7,722 nt of DNA from Azoarcus sp. (GTDB lineage: Bacteria > Pseudomonadota > Gammaproteobacteria > Burkholderiales > Rhodocyclaceae), in contig JAIRNL010000216.1 in NCBI GenBank assembly GCA_031258035.1, forward strand, positions 1-7,722. The letters run 5' to 3'. Position 1 is the stretch's first letter. Each line of letters begins with the position of its first letter. The notes under the pieces are model-generated. The model ran no database searches, was not told the origin of the DNA, and saw nothing but the letters and a program-made list of their open reading frames with translations. This document shows, piece by piece, positions 1-7,381 of the stretch. Both the position numbers and the translations under genes were made by a program.

Positions 1-339
1 CTGTGCTGTTCGCTGGAAGCAAACTGTCACGGCCGCTGCAAGGCCGCCGCCGGCGCGGCCCTGCCTGCGTCGGGGTGGAACATCTCCAACCAGTTCGCGC
101 GACTTCGCCGTCCCACCCAGCTGGCGCTGGCGCTGTTCCTGGGCACGTTCGCGGCGCTCGCGCTCACGGCGATATACCTGCGCTACGGACAGGCGCCGGT
201 CATCCCCCTCTTCCTCAAGATATTCCTTCTGCTGGCCCTGCCGACCCTGTTTTGCGGCGGGTGGACGATGCGCCTGCTCGCGGCGGAAAAAGCGCAAGCG
301 CCAGTCCCTGGCGCTTTTGCGGAAGACCGGATTCCCTGA
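1..339 (+). CDS. C-terminal part of an unidentified membrane protein (5' end outside window)
   Basis: The frame is open from the window edge to a TGA at 337-339, giving 112 residues. Third codon positions are strongly G/C up to about base 285, as expected for real coding sequence in this genome. The translation shows two hydrophobic segments, roughly residues 41-61 and 67-87, joined by a short stretch with basic and polar residues (LRYGQ). I read them as two membrane helices, followed by a polar tail of about 25 residues. The first residues hold a cysteine cluster (C2, C3, C9, C13 of the visible part). There is no ATG, GTG or TTG in frame before the hydrophobic part, so the true start lies upstream of the window. 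I do not recognise the family. The gene converges on the alginate operon and is separated from algL by about 160 bases. It could be any inner-membrane protein, and nothing visible ties it to alginate synthesis. The last 18 or so codons have weaker G/C bias at third positions and contain a hairpin. Confidence 0.6.
   Translation: MCCSLEANCHGRCKAAAGAALPASGWNISNQFARLRRPTQLALALFLGTFAALALTAIYLRYGQAPVIPLFLKIFLLLALPTLFCGGWTMRLLAAEKAQAPVPGAFAEDRIP
288..318. terminator. Possible bidirectional terminator hairpin
   Basis: AAGCGCCAG at 296-304 pairs perfectly with CTGGCGCTT at 308-316 around a 3-base loop. An alternative outer pairing joins AAAAGCGC (288-295) with GCGCTTTT (311-318). On the plus strand the stem ends in only four T. 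On the minus strand it is followed after three to four bases by a run of five T, so it could end the alginate transcript about 180 bases past the algL stop. It lies inside the last codons of the plus-strand membrane-protein gene, before its TGA at 337, which is unusual for a terminator of that gene. The structure is seen directly; its function is inferred. Confidence 0.45.
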
Positions 340-499
340 AAGAAGCGTCTCCTGAAGACCATCAATCCGTTTTCGGCAACCGTTGCACCCATGCTGGCGA
401 AAACCTGCCGGCGCTGCCGGTGATGAAGAGGCGCGTCACCCCGCCGCGCGCCAGCGCCAGCGGTTCGAGGTCGCCGAGCTTGCGCTCGCCACCGTTTTC
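340..499. other. Convergent intergenic region, no gene seen
   Basis: This is the stretch between the stop of the plus-strand membrane-protein gene and the stop of algL on the opposite strand. No reading frame here has convincing coding character. Only a short G/C stem without a T run is present (CCGGC-GCT-GCCGG near 409-421). No algI, algJ, algF or algA sequence begins here. Confidence 0.6.
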
Positions 500-1588
500 C
501 TATGGCGTCGCCCGAAATATCCGGGTCACATCGCCGCCGAGGCGGGTGACACGGAACGGCTGCATTCCCCGCTTCCAGTCCTCTACCTTGGCCGTGCACG
601 CATAGAGCGCGCAATAAGGTTCCAGCCAGGCGAAATCGGCGTAATCCTGAATATCGTCGGTTTCCTGCTTCTTGCCGGTCTCCCGGACGAATGCTTCATG
701 ATCGTCGATGCCGGCGATGACCCGCTCGGCCAGCCGGCGCAAGGCGGCGTCATGATCGCCGCGCAAATCGGCGCCGTTGACCCTGGCAAAAGCGGCAATC
801 ATGGTCAAAGGCGGCAAGGAATAGTTGTGATAGGCCAGCGCGCGCTGTTTGCGCCTGAGTTCATTGGGCAGGAAACCACGTTTGTCCACCTGGCTGGCGG
901 CGACGCGGAAACGTTCCACCGACCAGTCGAACAGGTCGCGGCGATCGAGCGCCACGGCGCTGGCCATGACGGCCCAGGCGGCCCAGTAGGAATGATTATT
1001 GACTCGTTCGAGCGGCAAGCCGCTCCAGTCCTCGACGGTCTGCCCGGCAAGACGCGCAAACCAGGATTCGATCCGCCGCGCTTCCAGCGGATAGGCCGCC
1101 AGCGGCTGCGATACGCTGAACTTCAGGTTCAGCCAGGCGGAAGCCAGGCTGCCCAGCGACCATTTGCGCATCGACTTGCCGGTATGGTTGAAGTCGGTGG
1201 ACATCAGCGCGTCGGCCCGCGCCCAGGCGTCCAGCCATTGCACGACGCAATCCAGATCCCGCGGGCGGCCGTCGCGGACGAGGCGCATCACATGCTGGAC
1301 GACGCCGCGCTCCAGCTCGACGATGGCGCGGGTCTGCTCGCGGTATTCCTCTGTCGCCGCGGGGTTGATATCCGCCCGCGCGCTGTCCGAGCCGTCGTAC
1401 TTGCTGCGGAAGACGAGCGCCCCGGTGTGGGGCGACGGCGCGGCTGTCGGGCAGGACGCCCTGCCGGTTTGCGCCGTCACCACATCCCCGATGGGCGCGT
1501 AATATCCCGGCGGCGGCGCCAGGCCAGCGCGCGTGGTGCAGGCGCAGAGCATTGCCGCGCCAAGGATGGCAAAAACGGGTTTCGTCAT
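500..1588 (-). CDS. algL: Alginate (poly-mannuronate) lyase AlgL, possibly a lipoprotein
   Basis: A 362-residue protein, close to the roughly 367 of Pseudomonas AlgL. It cleaves alginate by beta-elimination in the periplasm, where it is thought to clear misdirected polymer during export. Conserved blocks match the polysaccharide lyase family 5 alpha/alpha-barrel: SKYDGSDSAR at about 62-71 (lysine K63), the signature NNHSYWAAW at 197-205 with H199 as the expected catalytic histidine, and NELRRKQRALAYHNY at 242-256 with R249 and Y253 as expected active-site residues. The N-terminus is a secretion signal. It contains L-C-A-C at 14-17, which fits a lipobox with C17 as the lipidated residue; family members I know of are soluble, so this is noteworthy. 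The ATG at 1588-1586 overlaps the algX stop as ATGA and has an AAGGA ribosome site six bases upstream. It is the last gene of the operon here. Family assignment is secure; lipidation is inferred. Confidence 0.96.
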   Translation of the reverse strand: MTKPVFAILGAAMLCACTTRAGLAPPPGYYAPIGDVVTAQTGRASCPTAAPSPHTGALVFRSKYDGSDSARADINPAATEEYREQTRAIVELERGVVQHVMRLVRDGRPRDLDCVVQWLDAWARADALMSTDFNHTGKSMRKWSLGSLASAWLNLKFSVSQPLAAYPLEARRIESWFARLAGQTVEDWSGLPLERVNNHSYWAAWAVMASAVALDRRDLFDWSVERFRVAASQVDKRGFLPNELRRKQRALAYHNYSLPPLTMIAAFARVNGADLRGDHDAALRRLAERVIAGIDDHEAFVRETGKKQETDDIQDYADFAWLEPYCALYACTAKVEDWKRGMQPFRVTRLGGDVTRIFRATP

Positions 1589-3018
1589 GGCGGTTCCTTT
1601 TCTTCATCGCCCCTGGCTTTGGCGGCGGCTTGCCTGCGGCACACCCGCAACTCGACCTCTTGCGGTTCGTCGCCCGCCTCGGGACCTTCCAGTTCCACGG
1701 ACAGCAAGGTCAGGTCGGCCCAGTCGCCCTCCGCGCGCAGATCGAAGACGAAACGGCCATTGGTATCGCGTAACGCCGGCTTTGCAAGCTTCAGCGATTC
1801 GTGGCGTCCGTTCATGTATGAAAAATCGGCCCTGAGATTCTTGACCGAGGTATCGGCAAAGCGGATTTCCATGCGCGCCTCGCGGTTGGTGAACATGCTG
1901 GCGGCGCGATTGAGCAGCACTTCCTGTTTGCCAGGGCGCAGCCGGGCTTTTCCGGAAAGCAGTACTGGCTTGCCATCGCAGCCGCCATCCAGCAGGGCGA
2001 GCAGCTGCCGGTAAACGCTGTCCATCTCCAGGCCATAGAGCTGTGAAAACTCCCAGATCAGGATTTTCGGCGGCGCGTCGCGGAATTCGGCGCTGCCCAG
2101 ATATTCGACCATGGCGCCATCCAGACCGCCGTCGGGCATGGCGGCGTTGAGAATGTCGGCGCCGAGGTATTCCTGGAGAAAGCCGGCGAAGTTATAGGCT
2201 GGCCCGCTATGGCCGGTACCGACCAGCACGATTTGCGGCGTGCCGCCGCTGCCGGACAGATCGCCGCCGTCACGGATCTCTTTCGGCCTGGAAACGAAGC
2301 GATCGGTATATTCCCGCGCGCGGCTGTCGCCGCACAACTGCTCGGCGGCATCCCGCAAGACGCCCGGCGAACCCAGGACCATGCGCCCGTGCATCCTGCT
2401 GACGAATTCGCGGCGCGCAATGCCCGCAAAAGCCGGCAAACGGCGAACGGCATCGGCCACGACCCTTGCCGTCCGCCGCGCGCCGTAGGGCGTCCAGTGC
2501 GTATCGGCGCGGAAATAAAACGGCTGCTCTTCATGTTCGTCGGCGAGCAACGAGAGATCCGGGACGTGGAAACCGATCCGCGCGAAGCGGGCGAGCAGGG
2601 CTTTGTAATTCATCAGCGCAAGGTCGAAATCGAAGTCGAACCCGGCCCGCACCGCCGGAGCAAGTTTGTCGCGGTGCACCAGCGCGCGCGTCGGCAGGTA
2701 CACCAGCACTACTTCAACGCCACGGCGGACAAAGGCATCGCGCAATTTCCGAAGGCGTCGATAGCCGTGCGCGCTGGTCCCGAAATCGGTCCGCAAATCC
2801 AGCCTGGAGCGGAACAGCCAGTCCCCCTCGCCTTCCACCAGCGTCACGGAATTCTTCAGGGATCCTGTGTCATAGCGCCTGGCATCGCGCGCTTCCGGGC
2901 ACAATGCGCAGCAGCCTTCGACCTCATATACTGGCGCGGGCACGCCTGCCGCGCGCGCCAGGCCGAAGGCAAACGCCAGGACGGAAAGCGGCAAAACCTT
3001 CCAGCGGGACAGTCTCAT
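1585..3018 (-). CDS. algX: Alginate O-acetyltransferase / scaffold protein AlgX, nucleophile serine apparently replaced
   Basis: A 477-residue periplasmic protein; Pseudomonas AlgX has about 474. The usual protein has an SGNH-hydrolase-like domain that places acetyl groups on mannuronate and a C-terminal carbohydrate-binding module, and it also links AlgK to the rest of the secretion complex. The signal peptide covers about residues 1-23. The motif CCALCPEARD at 36-45 is typical of the family. The D-x-H pair of the catalytic triad is present as ADTHW (D172, H174). The nucleophile motif, expected as G-T-S, reads VGTGHS at 266-271, so residue 269 is glycine (codon 2212-2214). C229, C347 and C460 fall at the numbers I recall for disulfide cysteines of P. 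aeruginosa AlgX, which supports the alignment of residue 269 with its catalytic S269. The WEF motif near 322 continues as SQLYG rather than the P-E-R I would expect. The carbohydrate-binding part is about 345-460. The start overlaps the algG stop as ATGA and has a GGAGG site nine bases upstream. Confidence 0.95.
   Translation of the reverse strand: MRLSRWKVLPLSVLAFAFGLARAAGVPAPVYEVEGCCALCPEARDARRYDTGSLKNSVTLVEGEGDWLFRSRLDLRTDFGTSAHGYRRLRKLRDAFVRRGVEVVLVYLPTRALVHRDKLAPAVRAGFDFDFDLALMNYKALLARFARIGFHVPDLSLLADEHEEQPFYFRADTHWTPYGARRTARVVADAVRRLPAFAGIARREFVSRMHGRMVLGSPGVLRDAAEQLCGDSRAREYTDRFVSRPKEIRDGGDLSGSGGTPQIVLVGTGHSGPAYNFAGFLQEYLGADILNAAMPDGGLDGAMVEYLGSAEFRDAPPKILIWEFSQLYGLEMDSVYRQLLALLDGGCDGKPVLLSGKARLRPGKQEVLLNRAASMFTNREARMEIRFADTSVKNLRADFSYMNGRHESLKLAKPALRDTNGRFVFDLRAEGDWADLTLLSVELEGPEAGDEPQEVELRVCRRQAAAKARGDEEKEPP
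1595..1599 (-). promoter_or_regulatory. Ribosome binding site of algL
   Basis: AAGGA on the minus strand, six bases before the algL ATG and inside the end of algX. It supports the ATGA-overlapping start. Confidence 0.6.
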
Positions 3019-4544
3019 TGCCTGACGCCTCCATTTTCTTCCCGTGGCGTGACCAATACGGCTTTGCGCTGGCGCACCAGCAAATCGAGAATCTCCGCCA
3101 TGTGCGTACTGAACACGCCGCCCGAAAAAGGGTTTATTTCCTTGCCGGGCATGCGAATGTCGATGCGATACAACTCGGCCTTGAACGGCGCTTCGATGGA
3201 AATGGGGCCTGAGCCGTTATCACCGATCTTTCCGCCGACCACGGTCAGCGACATTTTGGTTTCAAAGGGATCCAGTGCGATGTCGCGGCCTGAGCCGGAT
3301 AAATCCTTCATATGCCCGTAAATACCGTACATCCCGTTGTCGGCAACGAAGTTCTCGTAGAGACGAACATTTTCGCTATTGCGCACGCGAATACCGTGGC
3401 GAGCATTACCGATGGCGCGATTGCCCCACAACAGGTTATTGGCGCTTTCGTAAATGGTGATGCCGTCGGACTGGTTGCCGCGCACTTCATTTCCCGCCAG
3501 CAGATTGTTTGTGCTGCTGCGGTCGACGACGATGCCGGAGAGCCGGTTGCCATGGCTGATATTGTTGAAGATGAAGCTGTCGTTGACTTCGCGCGAGACG
3601 ATGATGCCGTGTTTTTTCTTCGTGCCGCGCGCGGTGTTGCCGGCGATGATGAGGCCGCGCGAGCGGTCGTGCGGGTCGATGCCATAGACGATGTTGTCGC
3701 GGTAGATGCTGTCCTTGATGACGAAACCGCGTGTCTCGTAGCAATAAAAGCCGTACCACATGTCGATGAACTCGGCGCCGACGATCCAGCCCGAAGGTTC
3801 CTCGCGCTTCATGGCCCGGATCTGGCCCGGCGGATATTGCGAAATACTGATGCCGTAAGACTTGGATTTGTCGTAGCCAAAACTGGTGATGACGCTGTCG
3901 GCGATATAGGTTTCGGTGCCGCCCCAGAAAATCAGGAACGGACGGAATTCCGCCGGCCTGCGAAAACGCGCCGGGCTGTTGTCGGCCTCGCGCCAGGCCG
4001 TCACCCTGCTGCCGACGATGAAGAGCCTGCCGTCATTGACCAGGAATGCGCCCCTCTCCTGGGACAGGCGCAGTTCGCGGGTTTCTTCGCCGATGTGCAG
4101 GGTCGCGCCATGGGCCACCACGATGGGCAGGCGCGCGAGGTGCGCGCCAGATTCCGTCTTGCGCCAATAAGGCGTGCCGGCGAGCTTTTTCGCCAGATCG
4201 GCCAGGTTGATGTAGCCGCCCTCGATGAAGATCGCCTGCGGCATGCCATGCTGGCGGCGCACCCATTCGGCCAGATTGTTGTCGCTGCCGATGAACTGCT
4301 GCATGGCCGGATGCCCGAGCATTTTCCGCACGCTCACCGTGGCGCGGCGGCGGGTGTCGATTTTTGCCTCGATTGCCGCGCGGGTATAGCCGGAAACATC
4401 GGGCAGGCGCGGCTCGGGCAGACGCAGCAATTCCGCCGGCTCGCTGGTCACGGTATAAGCCGGTTCAGCTGCCGCGGCGGCGGCGACAAGCACCAGGCAA
4501 AGCGACGACAAGGCGCGCAGGAAATTTCCGATGCCGGTTTTCAT
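3015..4544 (-). CDS. algG: Periplasmic mannuronan C5-epimerase AlgG
   Basis: It converts D-mannuronate residues to L-guluronate in the polymer while the chain crosses the periplasm, and also helps protect the chain from AlgL. The 509-residue protein (Pseudomonas AlgG is about 543) has a signal peptide at about 1-26 (hydrophobic stretch ending AAAAAAEP). A right-handed beta-helix with repeated N-rich turns follows from about 200 to 420. The catalytic motif DPHDRS is intact at 290-295, with H292 as the expected base, D293 beside it, and R318 (in SREV) at the same 28-residue spacing from D290 as the catalytic arginine in P. aeruginosa. The C-terminal block LDLLVRQRKAVL is also typical of AlgG. 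I chose ATG 4544 because it starts directly at the signal peptide, 7 bases after the algE stop; the open frame further upstream lies over algE and has no signal-like character. No good Shine-Dalgarno sequence precedes it, so coupling to algE translation is likely. All key residues are present, so it should be active. Confidence 0.97.
   Translation of the reverse strand: MKTGIGNFLRALSSLCLVLVAAAAAAEPAYTVTSEPAELLRLPEPRLPDVSGYTRAAIEAKIDTRRRATVSVRKMLGHPAMQQFIGSDNNLAEWVRRQHGMPQAIFIEGGYINLADLAKKLAGTPYWRKTESGAHLARLPIVVAHGATLHIGEETRELRLSQERGAFLVNDGRLFIVGSRVTAWREADNSPARFRRPAEFRPFLIFWGGTETYIADSVITSFGYDKSKSYGISISQYPPGQIRAMKREEPSGWIVGAEFIDMWYGFYCYETRGFVIKDSIYRDNIVYGIDPHDRSRGLIIAGNTARGTKKKHGIIVSREVNDSFIFNNISHGNRLSGIVVDRSSTNNLLAGNEVRGNQSDGITIYESANNLLWGNRAIGNARHGIRVRNSENVRLYENFVADNGMYGIYGHMKDLSGSGRDIALDPFETKMSLTVVGGKIGDNGSGPISIEAPFKAELYRIDIRMPGKEINPFSGGVFSTHMAEILDLLVRQRKAVLVTPREENGGVRQ
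3028..3032 (-). promoter_or_regulatory. Ribosome binding site of algX
   Basis: GGAGG on the minus strand, nine bases before the algX ATG, inside the end of algG. It supports the start that overlaps the algG stop codon. Confidence 0.65.
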
Positions 4545-4551
4545 GGGCCGA

Positions 4552-5982
4552 TCAAAAGCGCCATACCGCATCGACGGAAACCCGGTACATCGTCGCATCG
4601 GCCTCGCGGCCATAAGCGCCGCCGGGCCAGAACACGCCGCCGCGAAAACGCAGCAAGGCCGAAGGTTCGTCGATGAGTTCGGCGAGCGAAGCGGGCAAGA
4701 GGCCCCTTTCAAAATATCGTGTGGCGATCACGTCGGCTTCCTGCCCGACATCCTTGCCATTGCCGGGCATGGCGGCGCTGATGCCGCTGCCGCCAATCGG
4801 CTGGCTGCCGTCGACGCGCCGGAAATGGTGGAAGACGATGCTGGCATCATAGACGCCACCCGTCTGCCAGGCCGCGAACAACGCCAGGGACTGGAGATTG
4901 GCGAGTTCGCCGCGAAATGCTTCGCCGAAACGGTGCGCCGGAGTGCGGACGCCGGTGAATCGGGAACGGTTGCTTTCCAGCCCGGTTTGCTGGAAGTCGT
5001 TGCGGCCCTGGCCGCCGCCGCTGCCACGCGCGTAAGCGATGCCGGTCTGCCAGTCCTGGGCGAAGCGCCAGCGCAGGCCGAGGTCTACGCCCCAGGCCCG
5101 GACATCATCGCGGCGCTTGCCGGTGGCGATGCGCTGCCCGCCCGCCGTGGTGCTCGTCAGGCGTTCGCGCTCGCCGCCCAGCCAGATGGCGCTCGCCCAG
5201 TAATTGAGCGGACGATCGTTGCGCAAGGCGAAGGCGTTGCTGTCCGCGCGCAGGCCGAGCCAGGTGAGCGTGCCGGAACGGGTCTTGTCCAGATCGTCGA
5301 CGATTTCGCCTGGACGCCTGAAATCGCCGCGATCCCGGCTGTGATGGAAATCGAAACCGGCCCAGTGCCCCGGCGTCCATTGTCTGGCGATGCTGCCGAA
5401 CAGGTGCAGGCGATCCTTGTCTTCCGGGGCCAGTTCGTGAATGTCGCTGCGGTACTCGCTGAAACGCTCGGCAACCCCCAGGGAAGCGCGCAACAGCGTC
5501 GTATCCAGACGCCAGGAGAGCGCCTCGACGGTCGTATCGCGCCACATCCCATCGTCGCTTCTCAGGCGCTGGCGGCCAAAACGCAATTCCTCGCCGGGGT
5601 AGGCGGTCAGGCCGCCGTAACCGATCCAGAATTCGCGCGCCGCCACGTAGTTCCTCCTGGCTTCGCGGGAATCGTCGCGGCGGGTCTCGTCATGGAAATC
5701 CGCCGAAGGTAACGCGCCGCTGCTGGCGCTCACGGCCTGAAACAGGGTGAAAACGTTCCAGTTGCCGCGCCTGAAATGCGCCCAGGGGCGCACGTCCAGG
5801 ATCAGGCCATGCAGATCGCCGCCGGCCCGGCTGCCCAGGTCCCGGTCGTCTTCCAGGCGGGCGCTCAACCTGAGGTCGAGCCCGAAACGATCGTCCGCCG
5901 ACGGCGCGGCCCAGAGCGGCGCGGCGCACAGCAGGGAGAGGAGGAAAGCGTGGCGGCATTGCAGATATTTGGGGGCGGGCAT
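4552..5982 (-). CDS. algE: Outer-membrane alginate export porin AlgE
   Basis: It forms the outer-membrane channel through which alginate leaves the cell; the known structure is an 18-strand beta-barrel with an arginine-rich conductance path. The 476-residue protein (Pseudomonas about 490) begins with a signal peptide at about 1-26 (hydrophobic FLLSLLCAAPLWA). Alternating amphipathic strands fill the rest, starting with DLRLSARLEDDRDLG and followed by many R/W/Y-rich strands. The block QQTGLESNRSRFTGVRTPAH and the following GEAFRGELANLQ match the family. The last residue is phenylalanine (AVWRF), the usual C-terminal signal for barrel insertion. ATG 5982 is chosen because it precedes the signal peptide and lies 13 bases after the algK stop; the frame is open further upstream but overlaps algK and lacks plausible protein character. 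The Shine-Dalgarno is weak, which suggests translational coupling. It should dock to the AlgK lipoprotein encoded just upstream. Confidence 0.96.
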   Translation of the reverse strand: MPAPKYLQCRHAFLLSLLCAAPLWAAPSADDRFGLDLRLSARLEDDRDLGSRAGGDLHGLILDVRPWAHFRRGNWNVFTLFQAVSASSGALPSADFHDETRRDDSREARRNYVAAREFWIGYGGLTAYPGEELRFGRQRLRSDDGMWRDTTVEALSWRLDTTLLRASLGVAERFSEYRSDIHELAPEDKDRLHLFGSIARQWTPGHWAGFDFHHSRDRGDFRRPGEIVDDLDKTRSGTLTWLGLRADSNAFALRNDRPLNYWASAIWLGGERERLTSTTAGGQRIATGKRRDDVRAWGVDLGLRWRFAQDWQTGIAYARGSGGGQGRNDFQQTGLESNRSRFTGVRTPAHRFGEAFRGELANLQSLALFAAWQTGGVYDASIVFHHFRRVDGSQPIGGSGISAAMPGNGKDVGQEADVIATRYFERGLLPASLAELIDEPSALLRFRGGVFWPGGAYGREADATMYRVSVDAVWRF

Positions 5983-5995
5983 GATGTGGCGGCTT

Positions 5996-7381
5996 TCAGG
6001 GCAATTGCAGGGTGGTTGCGCGCATTTCGGCGGCGGGCGTGGCGTTGCGGTAATCGCGTTCGGCGCGCAGCGCCCGCTCGGCCTGGGCGCGCTGCGCGGG
6101 AGAGAGTTGCTGTTCCAGCCGCCCGGCGAATTCGATGTCCTCGGGACGGCCGCCTTGCGCGGCCAGTTGGCCGAACACACAGGCATGAACCGGATCGGGA
6201 AGGATGCCGCGCCCCTGGCTGAACATCCGCGCCAGGGCAAGATCGGCATCGGAATTGCCGCCGCGGGCGGACGCCAGCAGGTAACGAAGCGCCCTTTCGG
6301 GATCGACCCGGCCAACGAAACCGCGCAGGTAAATCCGGCCAAGAAAAATATCGGCCCCGGATTCGCCGGCAGCCGATGCCGCGAGCAAATGCCGTTCGGC
6401 CTTGAAAGGGTCGCGCATGACCCGATTGCCCGCGAGATGGAGGCTACCGAGCATCAGCTCGGCGCGCGGCAGCCCGGCGGCCCTGGCTTTGTCCAGATAG
6501 TCCAGTAAGCGTTCGCCGTCATCTTGTCCGGGACGGTCGAGCAGCAGGCGGGCCAGCCTGAGCCAGGCTTCCGGGTAAACCGGCGCGATCTGTTCGAGCA
6601 GCCGGATAGCCTCGGCATCGGCGGGCGGCCCGAGCGCCGGATCGGCCAGGACGACGGCCACCGCTTCGGCCTGCCGGGGCGATGCCTCCCCAGCCTGCAC
6701 GGCGCGGCGCAGGCGCTCAAGCAACGCCTGTTGTTTGTCATGCTGTCCGCCGTGCCGGAAAACGATGGACAGGTCGACATAGCACGTATCGTCGCTTGCC
6801 AGCGCCGCCGTGCAGAGGCGTTCGATTTCGTCGAGATGTCGCGCATGGACGCCCTGGGCGCGATACAAGAGAATCTGCGCCCGGTCGGCCTGTGACCTGC
6901 CTTCGGCGCGCCATTGGGCGATACGCTCTTCGATACCGCTTCCGGGAAAAATTTGCGGATGCCCGATATGGAGCCGGGCCAGCGGCAGCAGGGCATCGGT
7001 TTCGCCGCCTGCCAGGGCGCGTTCGAGCAAATTTTCCGCTTCGCGCAAATCGGCCTCGCTGGCATCGGGCCTGCCTGCCAGAAAGCGGCCAAGCCGCTCC
7101 GCCGCGCGCGGGGATCGGGGAGCGGCCCGACGATAGATGGCTTCGGCCTGGCGTATTTGCACCGGGTTACCGCTATTCAGTCTCAACCCGGCCAGGGCAA
7201 GCAAGGCATCGGGATCGCCGAATTCGGCAAGCCGGCGAAAATGGCTTTCGGCGGTAGCGGTATCGCTGCGCGCGAGCGCCTCCCGCGCCAGATGCATGTC
7301 GGGCGGGCTGGCGCAGGCAGCCAGGACGAACACCATGGCAAGACCAGGCAGCACGGACGGCGGGCGCGGGCAAGACATCAT
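5996..7381 (-). CDS. algK: Alginate export scaffold lipoprotein AlgK (TPR/Sel1-like repeats)
   Basis: AlgK is an outer-membrane lipoprotein facing the periplasm. It helps localise AlgE and binds AlgX, linking the secretion pore to the periplasmic enzymes. The 461-residue protein (Pseudomonas about 475) has a signal peptide with lipobox LAAC at 20-23, so C23 is the expected lipidated residue. Alanine at +2 is compatible with sorting to the outer membrane. The mature part is a solenoid of helical TPR/Sel1-like repeats, for example near 41-68, 76-101, 111-138, 257-282, 305-337 and 342-373, followed by 379-409 (LALARMFSQGRG). The start ATG 7381 overlaps the alg44 stop as ATGA; a second ATG follows at once at 7378. 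A strong GAGGAGG site lies seven bases upstream. The tail after about 410 is charged and helical. Confidence 0.95.
   Translation of the reverse strand: MMSCPRPPSVLPGLAMVFVLAACASPPDMHLAREALARSDTATAESHFRRLAEFGDPDALLALAGLRLNSGNPVQIRQAEAIYRRAAPRSPRAAERLGRFLAGRPDASEADLREAENLLERALAGGETDALLPLARLHIGHPQIFPGSGIEERIAQWRAEGRSQADRAQILLYRAQGVHARHLDEIERLCTAALASDDTCYVDLSIVFRHGGQHDKQQALLERLRRAVQAGEASPRQAEAVAVVLADPALGPPADAEAIRLLEQIAPVYPEAWLRLARLLLDRPGQDDGERLLDYLDKARAAGLPRAELMLGSLHLAGNRVMRDPFKAERHLLAASAAGESGADIFLGRIYLRGFVGRVDPERALRYLLASARGGNSDADLALARMFSQGRGILPDPVHACVFGQLAAQGGRPEDIEFAGRLEQQLSPAQRAQAERALRAERDYRNATPAAEMRATTLQLP

Noticed and set aside
405..425. G/C stem after algL as the operon terminator
   Set aside because: The stem is only five base pairs and has no T run on either strand.
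3..605. Plus-strand open frame running across the intergenic region into the end of algL
   Set aside because: Rich in R, P, G and S, with poor third-position bias; the frame starting at base 1 has the coding bias and the membrane helices.
183..614. Minus-strand open frame after algL that might be a further operon gene
   Set aside because: It overlaps algL out of frame and the convergent gene, has low-complexity R/A/P composition, and does not resemble AlgI, AlgJ, AlgF or AlgA.
383..2014. Long plus-strand open frame (543 codons) opposite algL and algX
   Set aside because: It is antisense to two well-recognised genes; long open frames on the opposite strand are common in GC-rich DNA, and the protein has no recognisable domain or signal.
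3312..4676. Long plus-strand open frame (454 codons) opposite algG
   Set aside because: It is a shadow of algG with its conserved active site; composition is dominated by A, D, V, R and no family features are visible.
4545..4712. Upstream extension of algG
   Set aside because: The 56 extra residues overlap algE and precede the clear signal peptide that begins at 4544.
4531..5712. Long plus-strand open frame (393 codons) opposite algE
   Set aside because: Antisense to a clear AlgE barrel gene; no signal peptide, domain or ribosome site supports it.
5983..6342. Upstream extension of algE
   Set aside because: The extra 120 residues lie over algK in another frame, and the signal peptide begins at 5982.
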